Shown here: piece by piece, positions 1-7,414 of the stretch
How the letters are laid out: every line of letters starts with the position of its first letter
Numbering within the stretch: position 1 is the first letter of the stretch
Source: Oscillospiraceae bacterium UBA3851
Lineage (GTDB): Bacteria > Bacillota > Clostridia > Oscillospirales > Oscillospiraceae
Direction of reading: 5' to 3'
Assembly (NCBI GenBank): GCA_002392625.1
Contig: DGHJ01000053.1
Coordinates: forward strand, 9,289 to 29,177
Length of the DNA: 19,889 nt
Position numbers and translations under genes: made by a program
The notes under the pieces: generated by a model
The model's input: the letters and a program-made list of their open reading frames with translations, nothing else
Database searches by the model: none
What the model was told of the DNA's origin: nothing

Positions 1-345
1 CACTACGGCGTGGAGCGCTACGAGATGGTGGAGGCCTACAACCTGGGCTCCCAGGTCCCCAACGAGGAGTTCATCAAGAAGGCCGTGGAGCTGCACGCCG
101 ACGCCCTGCTGGTGTCCCAGACGGTCACCCAGAAGGATATTCACATCCAGAACCTGACCAACCTCATCGAGCTGCTGGAGGCCGAGGGACTGCGCGACAA
201 GTTCGTGGTGGTCTGCGGCGGCCCCCGCATTACCCACGAGCTTGCCAAGGAGCTGGGCTATGACGCCGGCTTCGGCGCCGGCACCTACGGCGACGACGTG
301 GCCAGCTTCGTGGTCACCGAGATGGTCAAGCGCGGCATGAAATAA
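1..345 (+). CDS. kamE: Lysine 5,6-aminomutase beta subunit, C-terminal part (partial)
   Basis: The reading frame is open at the left edge, so only the last 114 residues are seen. It matches the C-terminal half of the cobalamin-binding beta subunit of D-lysine/L-beta-lysine 5,6-aminomutase. Recognisable segments are HYGVERYEM at the edge, then AYNLGSQVPNEEF, LLVSQTVTQKDIHIQNL, VVCGGPRI and ELGYDAGFGAGTYGDDVA. These form the end of a Rossmann-like B12 domain; the base-on histidine motif would lie just upstream, outside the window. With its alpha partner the enzyme moves the terminal amino group of beta-lysine from C6 to C5, using adenosylcobalamin and pyridoxal phosphate, in lysine fermentation to acetate and butyrate. 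CoA-transferase genes follow in the same direction, which fits that pathway. Identification is firm. Confidence 0.93.
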   Translation, partial: HYGVERYEMVEAYNLGSQVPNEEFIKKAVELHADALLVSQTVTQKDIHIQNLTNLIELLEAEGLRDKFVVVCGGPRITHELAKELGYDAGFGAGTYGDDVASFVVTEMVKRGMK

Positions 346-359
346 GCATATCCCGCACA

Positions 360-446
360 CCGGACGGTCATGACATGCTCATGACCGTCCGGCCTGCGGA
401 GCGCAAAAACTGCCGCTTCTTTTTAAGAAAAGAGAAAAGAAGAGGC
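360..446 (+). other. Two consecutive hairpins between kamE and atoD
   Basis: The first is a perfect 14-bp stem (360-373 with 379-392) and a 5-nt loop. It has no T-run after it, so it is not a standard intrinsic terminator. The second pairs CTTCTTTT (416-423) with AAAAGAAG (435-442); GCC (412-414) and GGC (444-446) extend the stem across a G-A mismatch. Both sit upstream of the atoD promoter. They may mark the 3' end of the kam transcript or a processing site. The structure is seen directly; its role is inference. Confidence 0.55.
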
Positions 447-456
447 TTCACCCCCC

Positions 457-485
457 TTGCATTTTCTGCAAGATGGTGCTATGAT
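457..485 (+). promoter_or_regulatory. Sigma-A promoter for atoDA
   Basis: TTGCAT (457-462) and TATGAT (480-485) are separated by 17 nt, with an extended -10 TGC directly before the -10 box. Transcription would start near 492, giving a 5' leader of about 65 nt. This suggests atoDA can be transcribed independently of kamE. Confidence 0.7.
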
Positions 486-556
486 GACACTGTTAATTTC
501 TTGGCAATTCTAACCCCGCGCAATTTAAGTTCGAAAACAACAAGGAGGAACACCAA

Positions 557-1249
557 ATGGCAAAGAAACCTGTGCTCACTGCCGCTGAGGCAGCGAAAAT
601 GATCCCTGATGGCGCTACCGTCATGTTCGGTGGCTTCCTGGCCTGCGGCCAGGCCCGCGCCATCGTCAAGGAGCTTGTCAAGCTGGGCACCAAGGACCTG
701 ACCCTGATCGCCAACGATTGCGGCCGCGCTGTTGGCCCCAAGGGCGAGGAGTTCTTCGGCATCGCCGAGCTGATTCACAATCATCAGGTCAAGCGCGTCA
801 TCGCCACTCACGTGGGCATGACTCCCGAGGTCGGCCAGCAGAACACCGAGGGTACGCTGGAAGTCAACCTGCTGCCCCAGGGCACTCTGGCTGAGTGCAT
901 CCGCGCCGACGGTGCCGGTCTGGGCGGCGTGCTCACCCCCGTGGGCGTTGATACCATGATCGAGGACAGCCCCTTCTGCCGCGGCAAGCGCACCATCGAC
1001 GGCAAGGAGTATCTGGAGATGGCTCCCATCCATGCCGACTTTGCCCTGCTGGGCACCTATAAGTGCGACGAGTTCGGCAACTGCTGGTACAAGGGCACCA
1101 TGCGGAACTTCAATACCGTGATGGCCACCGCCGCCGACACCGTCATCGCTGAGTGCGAGTACATCGTTCCCGTGGGCGAGATCGAGCCCGAAAACGTCCA
1201 TACCTACGGTATGTGCGTTGATTACATCGTGGAAGGAGAGAAAATGTAA
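557..1249 (+). CDS. atoD: Acetate/acetoacetate-type CoA-transferase, alpha subunit
   Basis: The 230-residue product is a family I CoA-transferase alpha subunit. Visible signatures are the glycine-rich GGFLACG segment near residues 25-31, LLPQGTLAECIRADGAG around 105-121 (the family's NLLPQGTLAERIRA-type motif), and GVLTPVGVDT near 124-133. With the beta subunit it forms a cytoplasmic heteromer that swaps CoA between an acyl-CoA and a free acid. Next to kamE, the likely reaction is butyryl-CoA plus acetoacetate (or acetate) giving butyrate, the last step of lysine-to-butyrate fermentation; this substrate choice is inference. The start is set by AAGGAGG at 542-548, 8 nt before ATG. Its stop codon overlaps the atoA start (TAATG), so translation is coupled. 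Confidence 0.9.
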   Translation: MAKKPVLTAAEAAKMIPDGATVMFGGFLACGQARAIVKELVKLGTKDLTLIANDCGRAVGPKGEEFFGIAELIHNHQVKRVIATHVGMTPEVGQQNTEGTLEVNLLPQGTLAECIRADGAGLGGVLTPVGVDTMIEDSPFCRGKRTIDGKEYLEMAPIHADFALLGTYKCDEFGNCWYKGTMRNFNTVMATAADTVIAECEYIVPVGEIEPENVHTYGMCVDYIVEGEKM

Positions 1250-1917
1250 TGGAGAAGTCTGAAATCAAGGCCTTTATTGCCAAGCGCTGCGCCAAGGAGC
1301 TGAAGAATGGCGACGTCGTCAACCTGGGTATCGGTCTGCCGACCATGATCCCCGCCTATCTGCCTGAGGGCGTTGAGCTGATCATCCATGCCGAGCTGGG
1401 CATCGTCTCCGCCGGTACCTCCCCCAAAGAGGGCGACCCCAACTACGATCCCTACCACGTTGTTGACGCCGGCGGTTCTCCCTCCTCCGTGGCCTACGGC
1501 GGCGGCTTCATCGATTCCGCCAGCAACTTCGGCCTGATCCGCGGCGGCCACGTGGACGCCTGCTTCCTGGGCGCTCTGGAAGTCGACCAGGAGGGCAACC
1601 TGGCCAACTGGATCATCCCCGGCAAGAAGATGCCCGGCATGGGCGGCGCCATGGACCTGTGCGTCGGCGCCCGCAACTGCATCGTCTGCATGGAGCACAC
1701 CGCCAAGGGCAACCCCAAGATCCTTGAGAAGTGCCGTCTGCCTCTGACCGCTTCCCACTGTGTCAAGAAGATCATCACCGAGATGTGCGTTCTGGAAGTC
1801 ACCGAGAACGGCCTCGTGATGACCGAGATCAACCCTGAGTTCACCGTCGACCAGGTGAAGGCCGCCACCGCTGCCCCCATCACCGTCGCCGAGAACCTGA
1901 AGAGCATGATCGACTGA
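1249..1917 (+). CDS. atoA: Acetate/acetoacetate-type CoA-transferase, beta subunit
   Basis: The 222-residue product is the catalytic subunit paired with the upstream alpha subunit. VVNLGIGLPTMIPAYL near residues 23-38 is the typical N-terminal motif. HAELGIVSAG follows, with Glu49 in the position of the catalytic glutamate that forms the glutamyl-CoA thioester in this family. The start codon overlaps the atoD stop by 1 nt, with GGAAGGAGAG (1231-1240) as ribosome binding site inside the end of atoD. A strong intrinsic terminator closes the unit 14 nt downstream. Length is typical. Substrate range (butyryl-CoA, acetoacetate, acetate) cannot be fixed from sequence alone. Confidence 0.91.
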   Translation: MEKSEIKAFIAKRCAKELKNGDVVNLGIGLPTMIPAYLPEGVELIIHAELGIVSAGTSPKEGDPNYDPYHVVDAGGSPSSVAYGGGFIDSASNFGLIRGGHVDACFLGALEVDQEGNLANWIIPGKKMPGMGGAMDLCVGARNCIVCMEHTAKGNPKILEKCRLPLTASHCVKKIITEMCVLEVTENGLVMTEINPEFTVDQVKAATAAPITVAENLKSMID

Positions 1918-1930
1918 TTGACAGCCTATA

Positions 1931-1965
1931 AAAAGATCACCCGCCGCAAGCGGGTGATCTTTTTT
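1931..1965 (+). terminator. Intrinsic terminator of atoDA
   Basis: A perfect 14-bp stem (1931-1944 with 1950-1963) encloses loop CGCAA; its 3' arm runs into TTTTTT at 1960-1965. The A-tract on the 5' arm could let it work in both directions. Confidence 0.93.
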
Positions 1966-1985
1966 CACACACGTCCCGAAAGGGG

Positions 1986-2014
1986 TTGCCACCCGTCCGC
2001 CGCGGCTTTATAAT
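1986..2014 (+). promoter_or_regulatory. Sigma-A promoter for the PhzF-family gene
   Basis: TTGCCA (1986-1991), a 17-nt spacer and a consensus TATAAT (2009-2014). The predicted transcription start near 2021 leaves a leader of only about 16 nt. It also rules out upstream in-frame starts at 1986 and 2013, which lie inside the promoter. Confidence 0.78.
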
Positions 2015-2036
2015 GGGGGAGAAAGGATGTGAGGTA

Positions 2037-2906
2037 ATGCAGGCCTATGTGATGGATGCCTTCTCAAGCCGCGTCTTCGGCGGCAACCAGGCGGGCGTGG
2101 TGCTGCCGGATCGTCCGCTGCCGGACGATCTCATGCAGCAGATCGCCGCGGAATTCAAGCACTCCGAGACGGCTTTTGTTGCGCTGGAGCCGGATGAAAC
2201 TGTCAAGATAAAATACTTTACACCTGCTGGGGAAGTTGATCTATGCGGTCACGCCACCATTGCCAGCTTCGCGCTGCTGCGCTCATTGGATAGGATCGGC
2301 GACGGCGCCCGTATTGCCCGCACCCGCTCCGGCGATCTGCGCATCGACGTGGAGGGCGACACGGTGTGGATGGATATGGCACCGCCGAAGCTGCTGCGGA
2401 CCCTGGACGATGGGGAGAGCGCGGAGCTGCTCCGCGCTTACAGCCTTACACCGGATGCTATGCCCCATGGCTTTGCGCCGGAGATCATTTCCACCGGCCT
2501 GGCGGATATCATGCTGCCTGTCCGGGATCACGAAACGCTAATGGCTGCCGTGCAGGATGAACATGCGGTCACAGAGCTGAGCCGCCGGTATGACTGCGTG
2601 GGCGTCCATATGTTCTGCCCTGGTGACGGCGCATGCACGGCGTATTGCAGCAACTTCGCACCTCTCTACGACATTCCGGAGGAGTGCGCCACCGGCACCT
2701 CCAACGGCGCGCTGACCTATTACCTGTACCGCCGCGGCCTGGTGCGGCCGGGGGAGGAGAACGTGTTCCTCCAGGGCGAGCACATGGGCCGCCCGTCGGA
2801 GATCCGCAGCCGCCTGACGGCGGACGGTGACGGCGTACTGATCCGCGTGGGCGGCCGCGCCGTCATGAGCATGCGCTGTGAGCTGATGATCGAAGGAAAA
2901 AGATAA
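2037..2906 (+). CDS. PhzF-family isomerase/epimerase-like protein
   Basis: The 289-residue product has the PhzF-fold signatures. NQAGVV lies at residues 17-22 (usually NPAAVV). FKHSETAFV has Glu44 at the family's catalytic acid position. FTPAGEVDLCGHAT spans about 61-74, and CATGTSNGALTYYLYRRG is the second-lobe motif. The family folds like diaminopimelate epimerase and catalyses proton shifts or isomerisation on small metabolites. Most members outside phenazine producers have unknown substrates, and there are no phenazine genes here, so no reaction is assigned. The start at 2037 is chosen because the promoter -10 box lies at 2009-2014 and AAAGGA/GAGG precede this ATG. It appears monocistronic. 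Confidence 0.87.
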   Translation: MQAYVMDAFSSRVFGGNQAGVVLPDRPLPDDLMQQIAAEFKHSETAFVALEPDETVKIKYFTPAGEVDLCGHATIASFALLRSLDRIGDGARIARTRSGDLRIDVEGDTVWMDMAPPKLLRTLDDGESAELLRAYSLTPDAMPHGFAPEIISTGLADIMLPVRDHETLMAAVQDEHAVTELSRRYDCVGVHMFCPGDGACTAYCSNFAPLYDIPEECATGTSNGALTYYLYRRGLVRPGEENVFLQGEHMGRPSEIRSRLTADGDGVLIRVGGRAVMSMRCELMIEGKR

Positions 2907-2928
2907 AAAAGTTATAAAAAACTTGTAA

Positions 2929-2957
2929 AAAATGCCCCGCTTCAAGCGGGGCATTTT
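2929..2957. terminator. Bidirectional intrinsic terminator
   Basis: A 12-bp perfect stem AAAATGCCCCGC / GCGGGGCATTTT around loop TTCAA. It lies between the convergent PhzF-family gene and the EamA transporter gene, with T/A tracts on both sides, so it can end transcription from both. Confidence 0.9.
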
Positions 2958-2972
2958 CGCGTGTAAAAGGGG

Positions 2973-3866
2973 TTATTCCGATTTCTTCTCCCGCTGGGCC
3001 AGAAATACGCCGGCCGTGATGAGCACGGCGCCGATGACGCCCATGAGAGAGATCTTCTCATCCAGCAGCAGCCAGCCCACCACCATGGTCACAAAGGGGG
3101 AGGCGTACAGGTAGTTGTTGGTCACCACCACGCCCAGCCGCTGGAAGGCGATGTTCCAGATGGCGAAGCACACAGCGTTGCCCAGAATACCCAGAAACAG
3201 CCAGCTCAGCAGAGCGTCCGTCCGGGTGAACAGGGGGGTGAGATCCGGCATCCCGCTGGTGAGCAGCATCAGCGGAATGGCGGTGATGAAGGCCCAGAGC
3301 ATGACACGGCGGGTGACGATGAAGTTGTCGTACTGCTCGGTGTACTTCTTGATGAGGATAGAGTATACCGCCCAGGCAAGGCCTGCGGCCAGGGCCAGCA
3401 GATCGCCCAGAGGGTTCAGGTGAAAGTTGAGGCTGCCGTTGAGCACCACCAGCACCACGCCGGCGATGGCAACCAACGAACCGATGTAGACGAATAGACC
3501 CAGCTTCTCGTTGCGGCGGCTGAAGAGCTGCGCCAGAATCACGGTGAAGATGGGGGAGAGGGACACCAGAATGCTGACGTTGGCGGCCAGAGTGTGTTCC
3601 AGGGCGGTATTCTGCAGGAAGAAGTAAAAGCTGCCGCCCATGACGCCGATGAGCACGAACATCAGCTCGTCACGCAGAGGGAGACGCAGGAACTTGGGCC
3701 GCATCACCAGCAGCGCCACATAGGCCAGCGCCATGCGGATGGGCGTGATCTGGGTGGGGGTGAAGCCTGCGCGGAGCAGGTTCTTGGTCAGCACGTAGCA
3801 GCTGCCCCACACCACCACGGTGAGAATGGCGAAGAGGTGGCCCACGGTTTTTTGCGATTTTGTCAT
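2973..3866 (-). CDS. EamA/DMT-superfamily transporter
   Basis: The 297-residue hydrophobic protein has the two-repeat, ten-helix pattern of the drug/metabolite transporter superfamily. The first helix carries HLFAILTVVVWGSCYVLTK, typical of EamA N-termini. The second repeat begins near LNPLGDLLALAAGLAWAVYSIL. These are inner-membrane carriers that usually export metabolites or amino acids; the substrate cannot be read from sequence. The start at 3866 is preferred over longer in-frame extensions because GGAGG lies 8 nt upstream and MTKSQKTVGH leads directly into helix 1. It lies 43 nt after the S51 peptidase gene and is probably last in that unit, ending at the shared terminator 2929-2957. Confidence 0.87.
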   Translation of the reverse strand: MTKSQKTVGHLFAILTVVVWGSCYVLTKNLLRAGFTPTQITPIRMALAYVALLVMRPKFLRLPLRDELMFVLIGVMGGSFYFFLQNTALEHTLAANVSILVSLSPIFTVILAQLFSRRNEKLGLFVYIGSLVAIAGVVLVVLNGSLNFHLNPLGDLLALAAGLAWAVYSILIKKYTEQYDNFIVTRRVMLWAFITAIPLMLLTSGMPDLTPLFTRTDALLSWLFLGILGNAVCFAIWNIAFQRLGVVVTNNYLYASPFVTMVVGWLLLDEKISLMGVIGAVLITAGVFLAQREKKSE

Positions 3867-3909
3867 ATGATCTGCCTCCGGATCCTGGAAAATAGAATGA
3901 AAAAGGGCG

Positions 3910-4629
3910 TTAAAGCAAAACAGTATCGTGATCAGAGGCGATCTGCGTAAGGACGCCGTCCTTGATCCGATACGCCTCGCCACGCAGCTCCTCTACGCCG
4001 GAATGAACGAAAAGATAGCTGCCGTCCGGGATGGCGTAAAATGTTCTCCCCATGCTGTCCGGGCAGGTGACGTCTGCAAATAACCGCAAGCCGTCAAGCA
4101 CGTCGTCTTTGATCTCCTGATAGTGGGGAAGCAGCATGGCTTTTGTCAGACCCAGGCCCGGCAGAAATCGCTGATAGGCGGGATCGACGGCCTCGCCCTC
4201 TTCCTCCGGCTGGGCGTACACGACGTCGGCACTGTTCATGCTGCCTGCGCTGATACCGATCACGATCCCGCCAAAGTTCCGGAGCGCATCGCGCAGACCG
4301 ATCCTGTTGAAAAACCGGTTCTGGGTGGGAACGTGTCCGCCTGCGAGGATCAGCAGGTCCGATTCCCGTACAAGCTCCCGCGTGCGGCTTTCATTTCTGC
4401 CGTCCAGCGTGCGAAAGCTTTGGAACGAGAAGCCGGCGCCCTCAAAGCTCTTTTTCATAACGGACGCATAGCGGTCCATCTTCTCCCAATCGTCCGGGTC
4501 GGAGCATATGTACAGCGCCCGGCAAGGCCTTGGGTAGTATTGACGCAGCTCTTCTATAAAACGATTGGCGGGATTCAGGATAAAATCCGTCCCCGGAATA
4601 TCCGGCCTGCTGGTAAGAAAGCAAATCAT
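3910..4629 (-). CDS. Peptidase S51 (dipeptidase E-like) family protein
   Basis: The 239-residue protein has the class-I glutamine-amidotransferase-like fold of peptidase family S51. It shows a GxSAG nucleophile elbow, GISAGSMN, with Ser127 as probable nucleophile. An upstream LLILAGGHVPTQN segment corresponds to the GGNT-type oxyanion region, and His169 in LLPHY is the likely catalytic histidine. Known members cleave N-terminal Asp dipeptides (PepE) or cyanophycin. The short length and lack of a signal peptide favour a cytoplasmic PepE-like enzyme. The ribosome binding site GGAGG is 10 nt before ATG. It lies 27 nt after the double-GNAT gene and 43 nt before the EamA gene, suggesting one transcript. 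The actual substrate is unknown. Confidence 0.85.
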   Translation of the reverse strand: MICFLTSRPDIPGTDFILNPANRFIEELRQYYPRPCRALYICSDPDDWEKMDRYASVMKKSFEGAGFSFQSFRTLDGRNESRTRELVRESDLLILAGGHVPTQNRFFNRIGLRDALRNFGGIVIGISAGSMNSADVVYAQPEEEGEAVDPAYQRFLPGLGLTKAMLLPHYQEIKDDVLDGLRLFADVTCPDSMGRTFYAIPDGSYLFVHSGVEELRGEAYRIKDGVLTQIASDHDTVLL

Positions 4630-4656
4630 GAACTGAAAACCTCCGCGTCACACCTG

Positions 4657-5514
4657 TCAGTCCAAATGGGTTTTATAGCAAAGATAGTTGCCGACGCACG
4701 TGAATCCGCATGCAAGAGCAGCCTCTTCGTATTCTTCATCACAGAAGAAGGTCATAAACCGGCCGTTTCTGCGCTTTGCATCCGACAGGGCCGCGTTCAG
4801 CAGCTCCTTGAACAGCGCCGGATGATACGCCCCGTGATCCATGTCAATGCCGAAGATCTCAAACCATCCGTCACCGGCGTCCCTATAATAGACGGCGCCC
4901 TGCGGCTCCCCGTCCGTGCTCTTGACAAAAATGACCCAGTCTTCCAGGTCGGCAAGGATCCGCTCGGAGTTCCAGTACATATCGCCCTCGATCTGGCCAT
5001 GAAGCGTTTGGAAGCTCTCGTAGTTGTCTCTGCCAATTTGGGTCACGCCGCTGTTTTGCGGGATCGTATCAAGACGGTCAAGGTAAGCCGTGTTGTTATA
5101 GTCGTTCTCGATGCACTCAAAACCCTGCCCGACCAGGTATCTCACCGCCGAATGATTCTCGGCAGGAAACCCTAAAAACACATCGTATCCACGGAAGCGC
5201 TGGCCGACATATGCCAAAAATTCCGAGAGCGCCTGCTCCGTCCCTTTGGCAATGGTGAAGCAGTACGTTTGGAGATAGCGGTCCTCCGGCAGCCAGTAAT
5301 AGTGGATCAGACCCTGCACTTCTCCCTCATACACAAAGAGAAGAATGTCTTCGGTTTCCCGCTCAAAGGCCTTACGGGAGCGCTCGACGAACATGGCCTT
5401 CGTCTTGATCCCGTCACAGTAGGTGGGATAGCCGGATCTCGTCAGGTCTGTAGCCAGCTCATAGGCAAAATCGATATACTCGTTAAATTCGTCTTTGGAA
5501 CAGGTACGCAGCAT
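4657..5514 (-). CDS. Tandem-GNAT N-acetyltransferase-like protein
   Basis: The 285-residue product looks like two GNAT folds in a row. The N-terminal half (about 1-145) has an acetyltransferase-like strand pattern (ILLFVYEGEVQGLIHYYW, then AENHSAVRYLVGQGFE). The C-terminal half (about 150-285) repeats it (DWVIFVKSTDGEPQGAVYYR, then EEYEEAALACGF). The QGFE and CGF ends are typical of the last GNAT strands. A clear R/QxxGxG/A acetyl-CoA loop is not obvious in either half, so one or both domains could be degenerate. The start is supported by GGAGGA 5 nt upstream. It lies 79 nt after the LCP gene with no clear promoter or terminator between, and leads into the S51 peptidase gene. Substrate unknown. 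Confidence 0.75.
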   Translation of the reverse strand: MLRTCSKDEFNEYIDFAYELATDLTRSGYPTYCDGIKTKAMFVERSRKAFERETEDILLFVYEGEVQGLIHYYWLPEDRYLQTYCFTIAKGTEQALSEFLAYVGQRFRGYDVFLGFPAENHSAVRYLVGQGFECIENDYNNTAYLDRLDTIPQNSGVTQIGRDNYESFQTLHGQIEGDMYWNSERILADLEDWVIFVKSTDGEPQGAVYYRDAGDGWFEIFGIDMDHGAYHPALFKELLNAALSDAKRRNGRFMTFFCDEEYEEAALACGFTCVGNYLCYKTHLD

Positions 5515-5593
5515 GTTCTTCCTCCGTCCGTATGGGTCCGTCCGTTTGATTCTCTTTTGATCTTCATCCCGGCGCAGGACGCCAAAACGGCGG

Positions 5594-7135
5594 TCAGTCG
5601 GGGATCACGGGGACCTCGCCGTTCATCACCTGGTCGATCAGCGTTTTGGCCAGCCCCACCGAATCGACATCGGGCCTTGTCACGTACAGCTGCATGCCGG
5701 GCCAGGAGTAGCAGTAGTCGCTGCCGCCGGTGCCGGTGACGGCGTAGGACGTCACGTGCCAACTGGTTCCATCCTTCTGCTGGGCGCGGACCAGTGCCTT
5801 CACCTGGTCGAAGGTGATGTTGGTGAGGAAGGAGTTGGGCAGGGCGTTCAGAACCTTCTGGTAGTTCTTCAGCAGGGCGGGGGAGGTGATCTTGTTGATG
5901 ATCCCCTTGATGACGGTCATCTGGTTCTTGCCCCGCTGGTTGTCGCCCCCGGCGAAGGCGTACCGCTCGCGGGCAAAGGCCAGCGCCTCCTGGCCGTTCA
6001 GGTGGACAGGGCCGGCGGGGAAGGTGAAGGTTTTCTTCTCCAGCGTGCCGTCCGGGCCGGGGATCTGCATCTTTTTGGTGGTAAACTCCTTGGGGGACTC
6101 CACGTCCACGCCGCCGATGGCGTCCACGATGTCCACCAGGCCGTAGAAATTCAGCCGGATGTAATAGGGGATCTCCACACCGTACAGATCGCTCAGCGTG
6201 CCGATGGACTCCTCGATGCCGTAGTTGCCGGCGTGGGTCAGCTTGTCCATCTGCCCGTTCATGTGGAGGGGCACGTAGTAGTCCCGCGGCGTGTTCAGCA
6301 GCAGGATCTCCCGCGTCTTGGGATTCACCACCGCCAGGATGTTCACGTCGCTGTTGCCGGTGGCGTTGATGTCGCTCTTGCGGCTGTCGATGCCGTTGCA
6401 GTAGATGATAAAGGGCTCGGTGATCTCCGTCTTGCCAAGGTCGATGTCCACCTTATGGGAGACGGTGTAGGTGTACAGGACTCGTACCCGATCCCCGATA
6501 TCGGCGTATTCCTCCATGTCCTCCAGCAGCGAGATGGCCCCGTCCGCCATAAGGATGGCGTCGGTCCGGGAGGCCAGCAGCCCGTCCACCAGATCGGTGG
6601 GGTTGGAGCTGGTGCTCTCCGGGAAGTCGCCCAGCTGCTGGTGGAGCTGCTGCAGCAGGGAGGCGGTGTCCTCCCCGTTCCAGCCGTCCACGTAGCCGTA
6701 GGTGTAGCCCATGGTGTCGGCCAGCTCCTGGGCGGGATCATCCGTGCGCACCACCACCAGGATCTGCCGATTCTCCACCAGCTGCCGGCCGAACATCTCG
6801 CCGACCTTGCTGAGGGCGTCTCCCATGTGGGCGGAGACGTAGATCAGCACGGCCGACAGGATCAGCGCCAGGGCGCCGGCCACCAGCTTGCCCAGCTTGC
6901 TGCGACGCAACGGCAGCTGAATGGCGGCGTGGACCGCATTGACCAGCAGCAGGGCCACCGCGATGATGGCCAGCACCGCCGTCGTCAGCAGGCCGGAGGA
7001 GGCCAGCCGGATATAGAACACCAGACTGACGATGAGCAGCGCGAGCAGGGCAATGACGCCGAAATGGTCCAACGCCGTGCGGCGGGGGCGGCGGCGCGAG
7101 CCGTCACGGGAGGGGGTATGAGACGTATCTTTCAT
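5594..7135 (-). CDS. LytR-CpsA-Psr (LCP) family cell-wall glycopolymer ligase
   Basis: The 513-residue protein has a basic N-terminus and three predicted membrane helices (about 24-44, 49-72, 82-103). A roughly 150-residue extracytoplasmic region follows, then the LCP domain from about residue 262. LCP hallmarks are SDVNILAVVNPKTREILLLNTPRD (Arg284/Asp285), DKLTHAGNYG, RLNFYGLVDIVDAIGGVDV, and AFARERYAFAGGDNQRGKNQ with the conserved arginines at 389, 391 and 401. LCP enzymes transfer polymers such as teichoic acids or capsule from lipid carriers to peptidoglycan outside the membrane. AAGGAG precedes the ATG. It is divergent from a sugar-nucleotidyltransferase-like gene. The extra region between the helices and the LCP domain is also seen in other clostridial LCP proteins and has no assigned role. 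Confidence 0.91.
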   Translation of the reverse strand: MKDTSHTPSRDGSRRRPRRTALDHFGVIALLALLIVSLVFYIRLASSGLLTTAVLAIIAVALLLVNAVHAAIQLPLRRSKLGKLVAGALALILSAVLIYVSAHMGDALSKVGEMFGRQLVENRQILVVVRTDDPAQELADTMGYTYGYVDGWNGEDTASLLQQLHQQLGDFPESTSSNPTDLVDGLLASRTDAILMADGAISLLEDMEEYADIGDRVRVLYTYTVSHKVDIDLGKTEITEPFIIYCNGIDSRKSDINATGNSDVNILAVVNPKTREILLLNTPRDYYVPLHMNGQMDKLTHAGNYGIEESIGTLSDLYGVEIPYYIRLNFYGLVDIVDAIGGVDVESPKEFTTKKMQIPGPDGTLEKKTFTFPAGPVHLNGQEALAFARERYAFAGGDNQRGKNQMTVIKGIINKITSPALLKNYQKVLNALPNSFLTNITFDQVKALVRAQQKDGTSWHVTSYAVTGTGGSDYCYSWPGMQLYVTRPDVDSVGLAKTLIDQVMNGEVPVIPD

Positions 7136-7214
7136 AAGGTTCTCCTTCGATCGTTTAACAGCGGTTTGGTTAAAGGTCCCGGCGGCGGGGCCATGCGGTC
7201 AAAAAGCTTCATCT

Positions 7215-7243
7215 ATTATAGCGCATACCGGCGTTAAAATCCA
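7215..7243 (-). promoter_or_regulatory. Possible promoter for the LCP gene
   Basis: On the minus strand there is a consensus TATAAT (7215-7220) with a weak -35, TGGATT (7238-7243), 17 nt upstream. Transcription would start near 7208, giving a leader of about 73 nt. The poor -35 keeps confidence moderate. Confidence 0.5.
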
Positions 7244-7313
7244 GCATAAAAAGCGGAAAATGGGCCATTTCTCCGTTTTTTCGCCGCCGGGTCGCTGCCG
7301 GGCCGGAAAACCC

Positions 7314-7342
7314 TTGAAGCAGCGCGGGAACTGTGGTACAAT
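7314..7342 (+). promoter_or_regulatory. Sigma-A promoter for the nucleotidyltransferase gene
   Basis: TTGAAG (7314-7319), a 17-nt spacer and TACAAT (7337-7342) preceded by extended -10 TGG. Predicted start near 7349, leader about 66 nt. It faces away from the LCP promoter in a shared 279-bp intergenic region. Confidence 0.75.
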
Positions 7343-7414
7343 ATAACATGTTGAAATACGCACAGCCCCGGCCGGACGAAACGGCCCGGCGGCGGCGAAA
7401 AGGAGGAAAGATAA

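Noticed and set aside
375..602. 75-codon plus-strand frame between kamE and atoD
   Set aside because: It runs through two hairpins and a promoter and overlaps the start of atoD in another frame, with no ribosome binding site or family match.
1986..2036. N-terminal extension of the PhzF-family protein
   Set aside because: The extra codons coincide with a TTGCCA-17-TATAAT promoter, and the family N-terminus aligns with the start at 2037.
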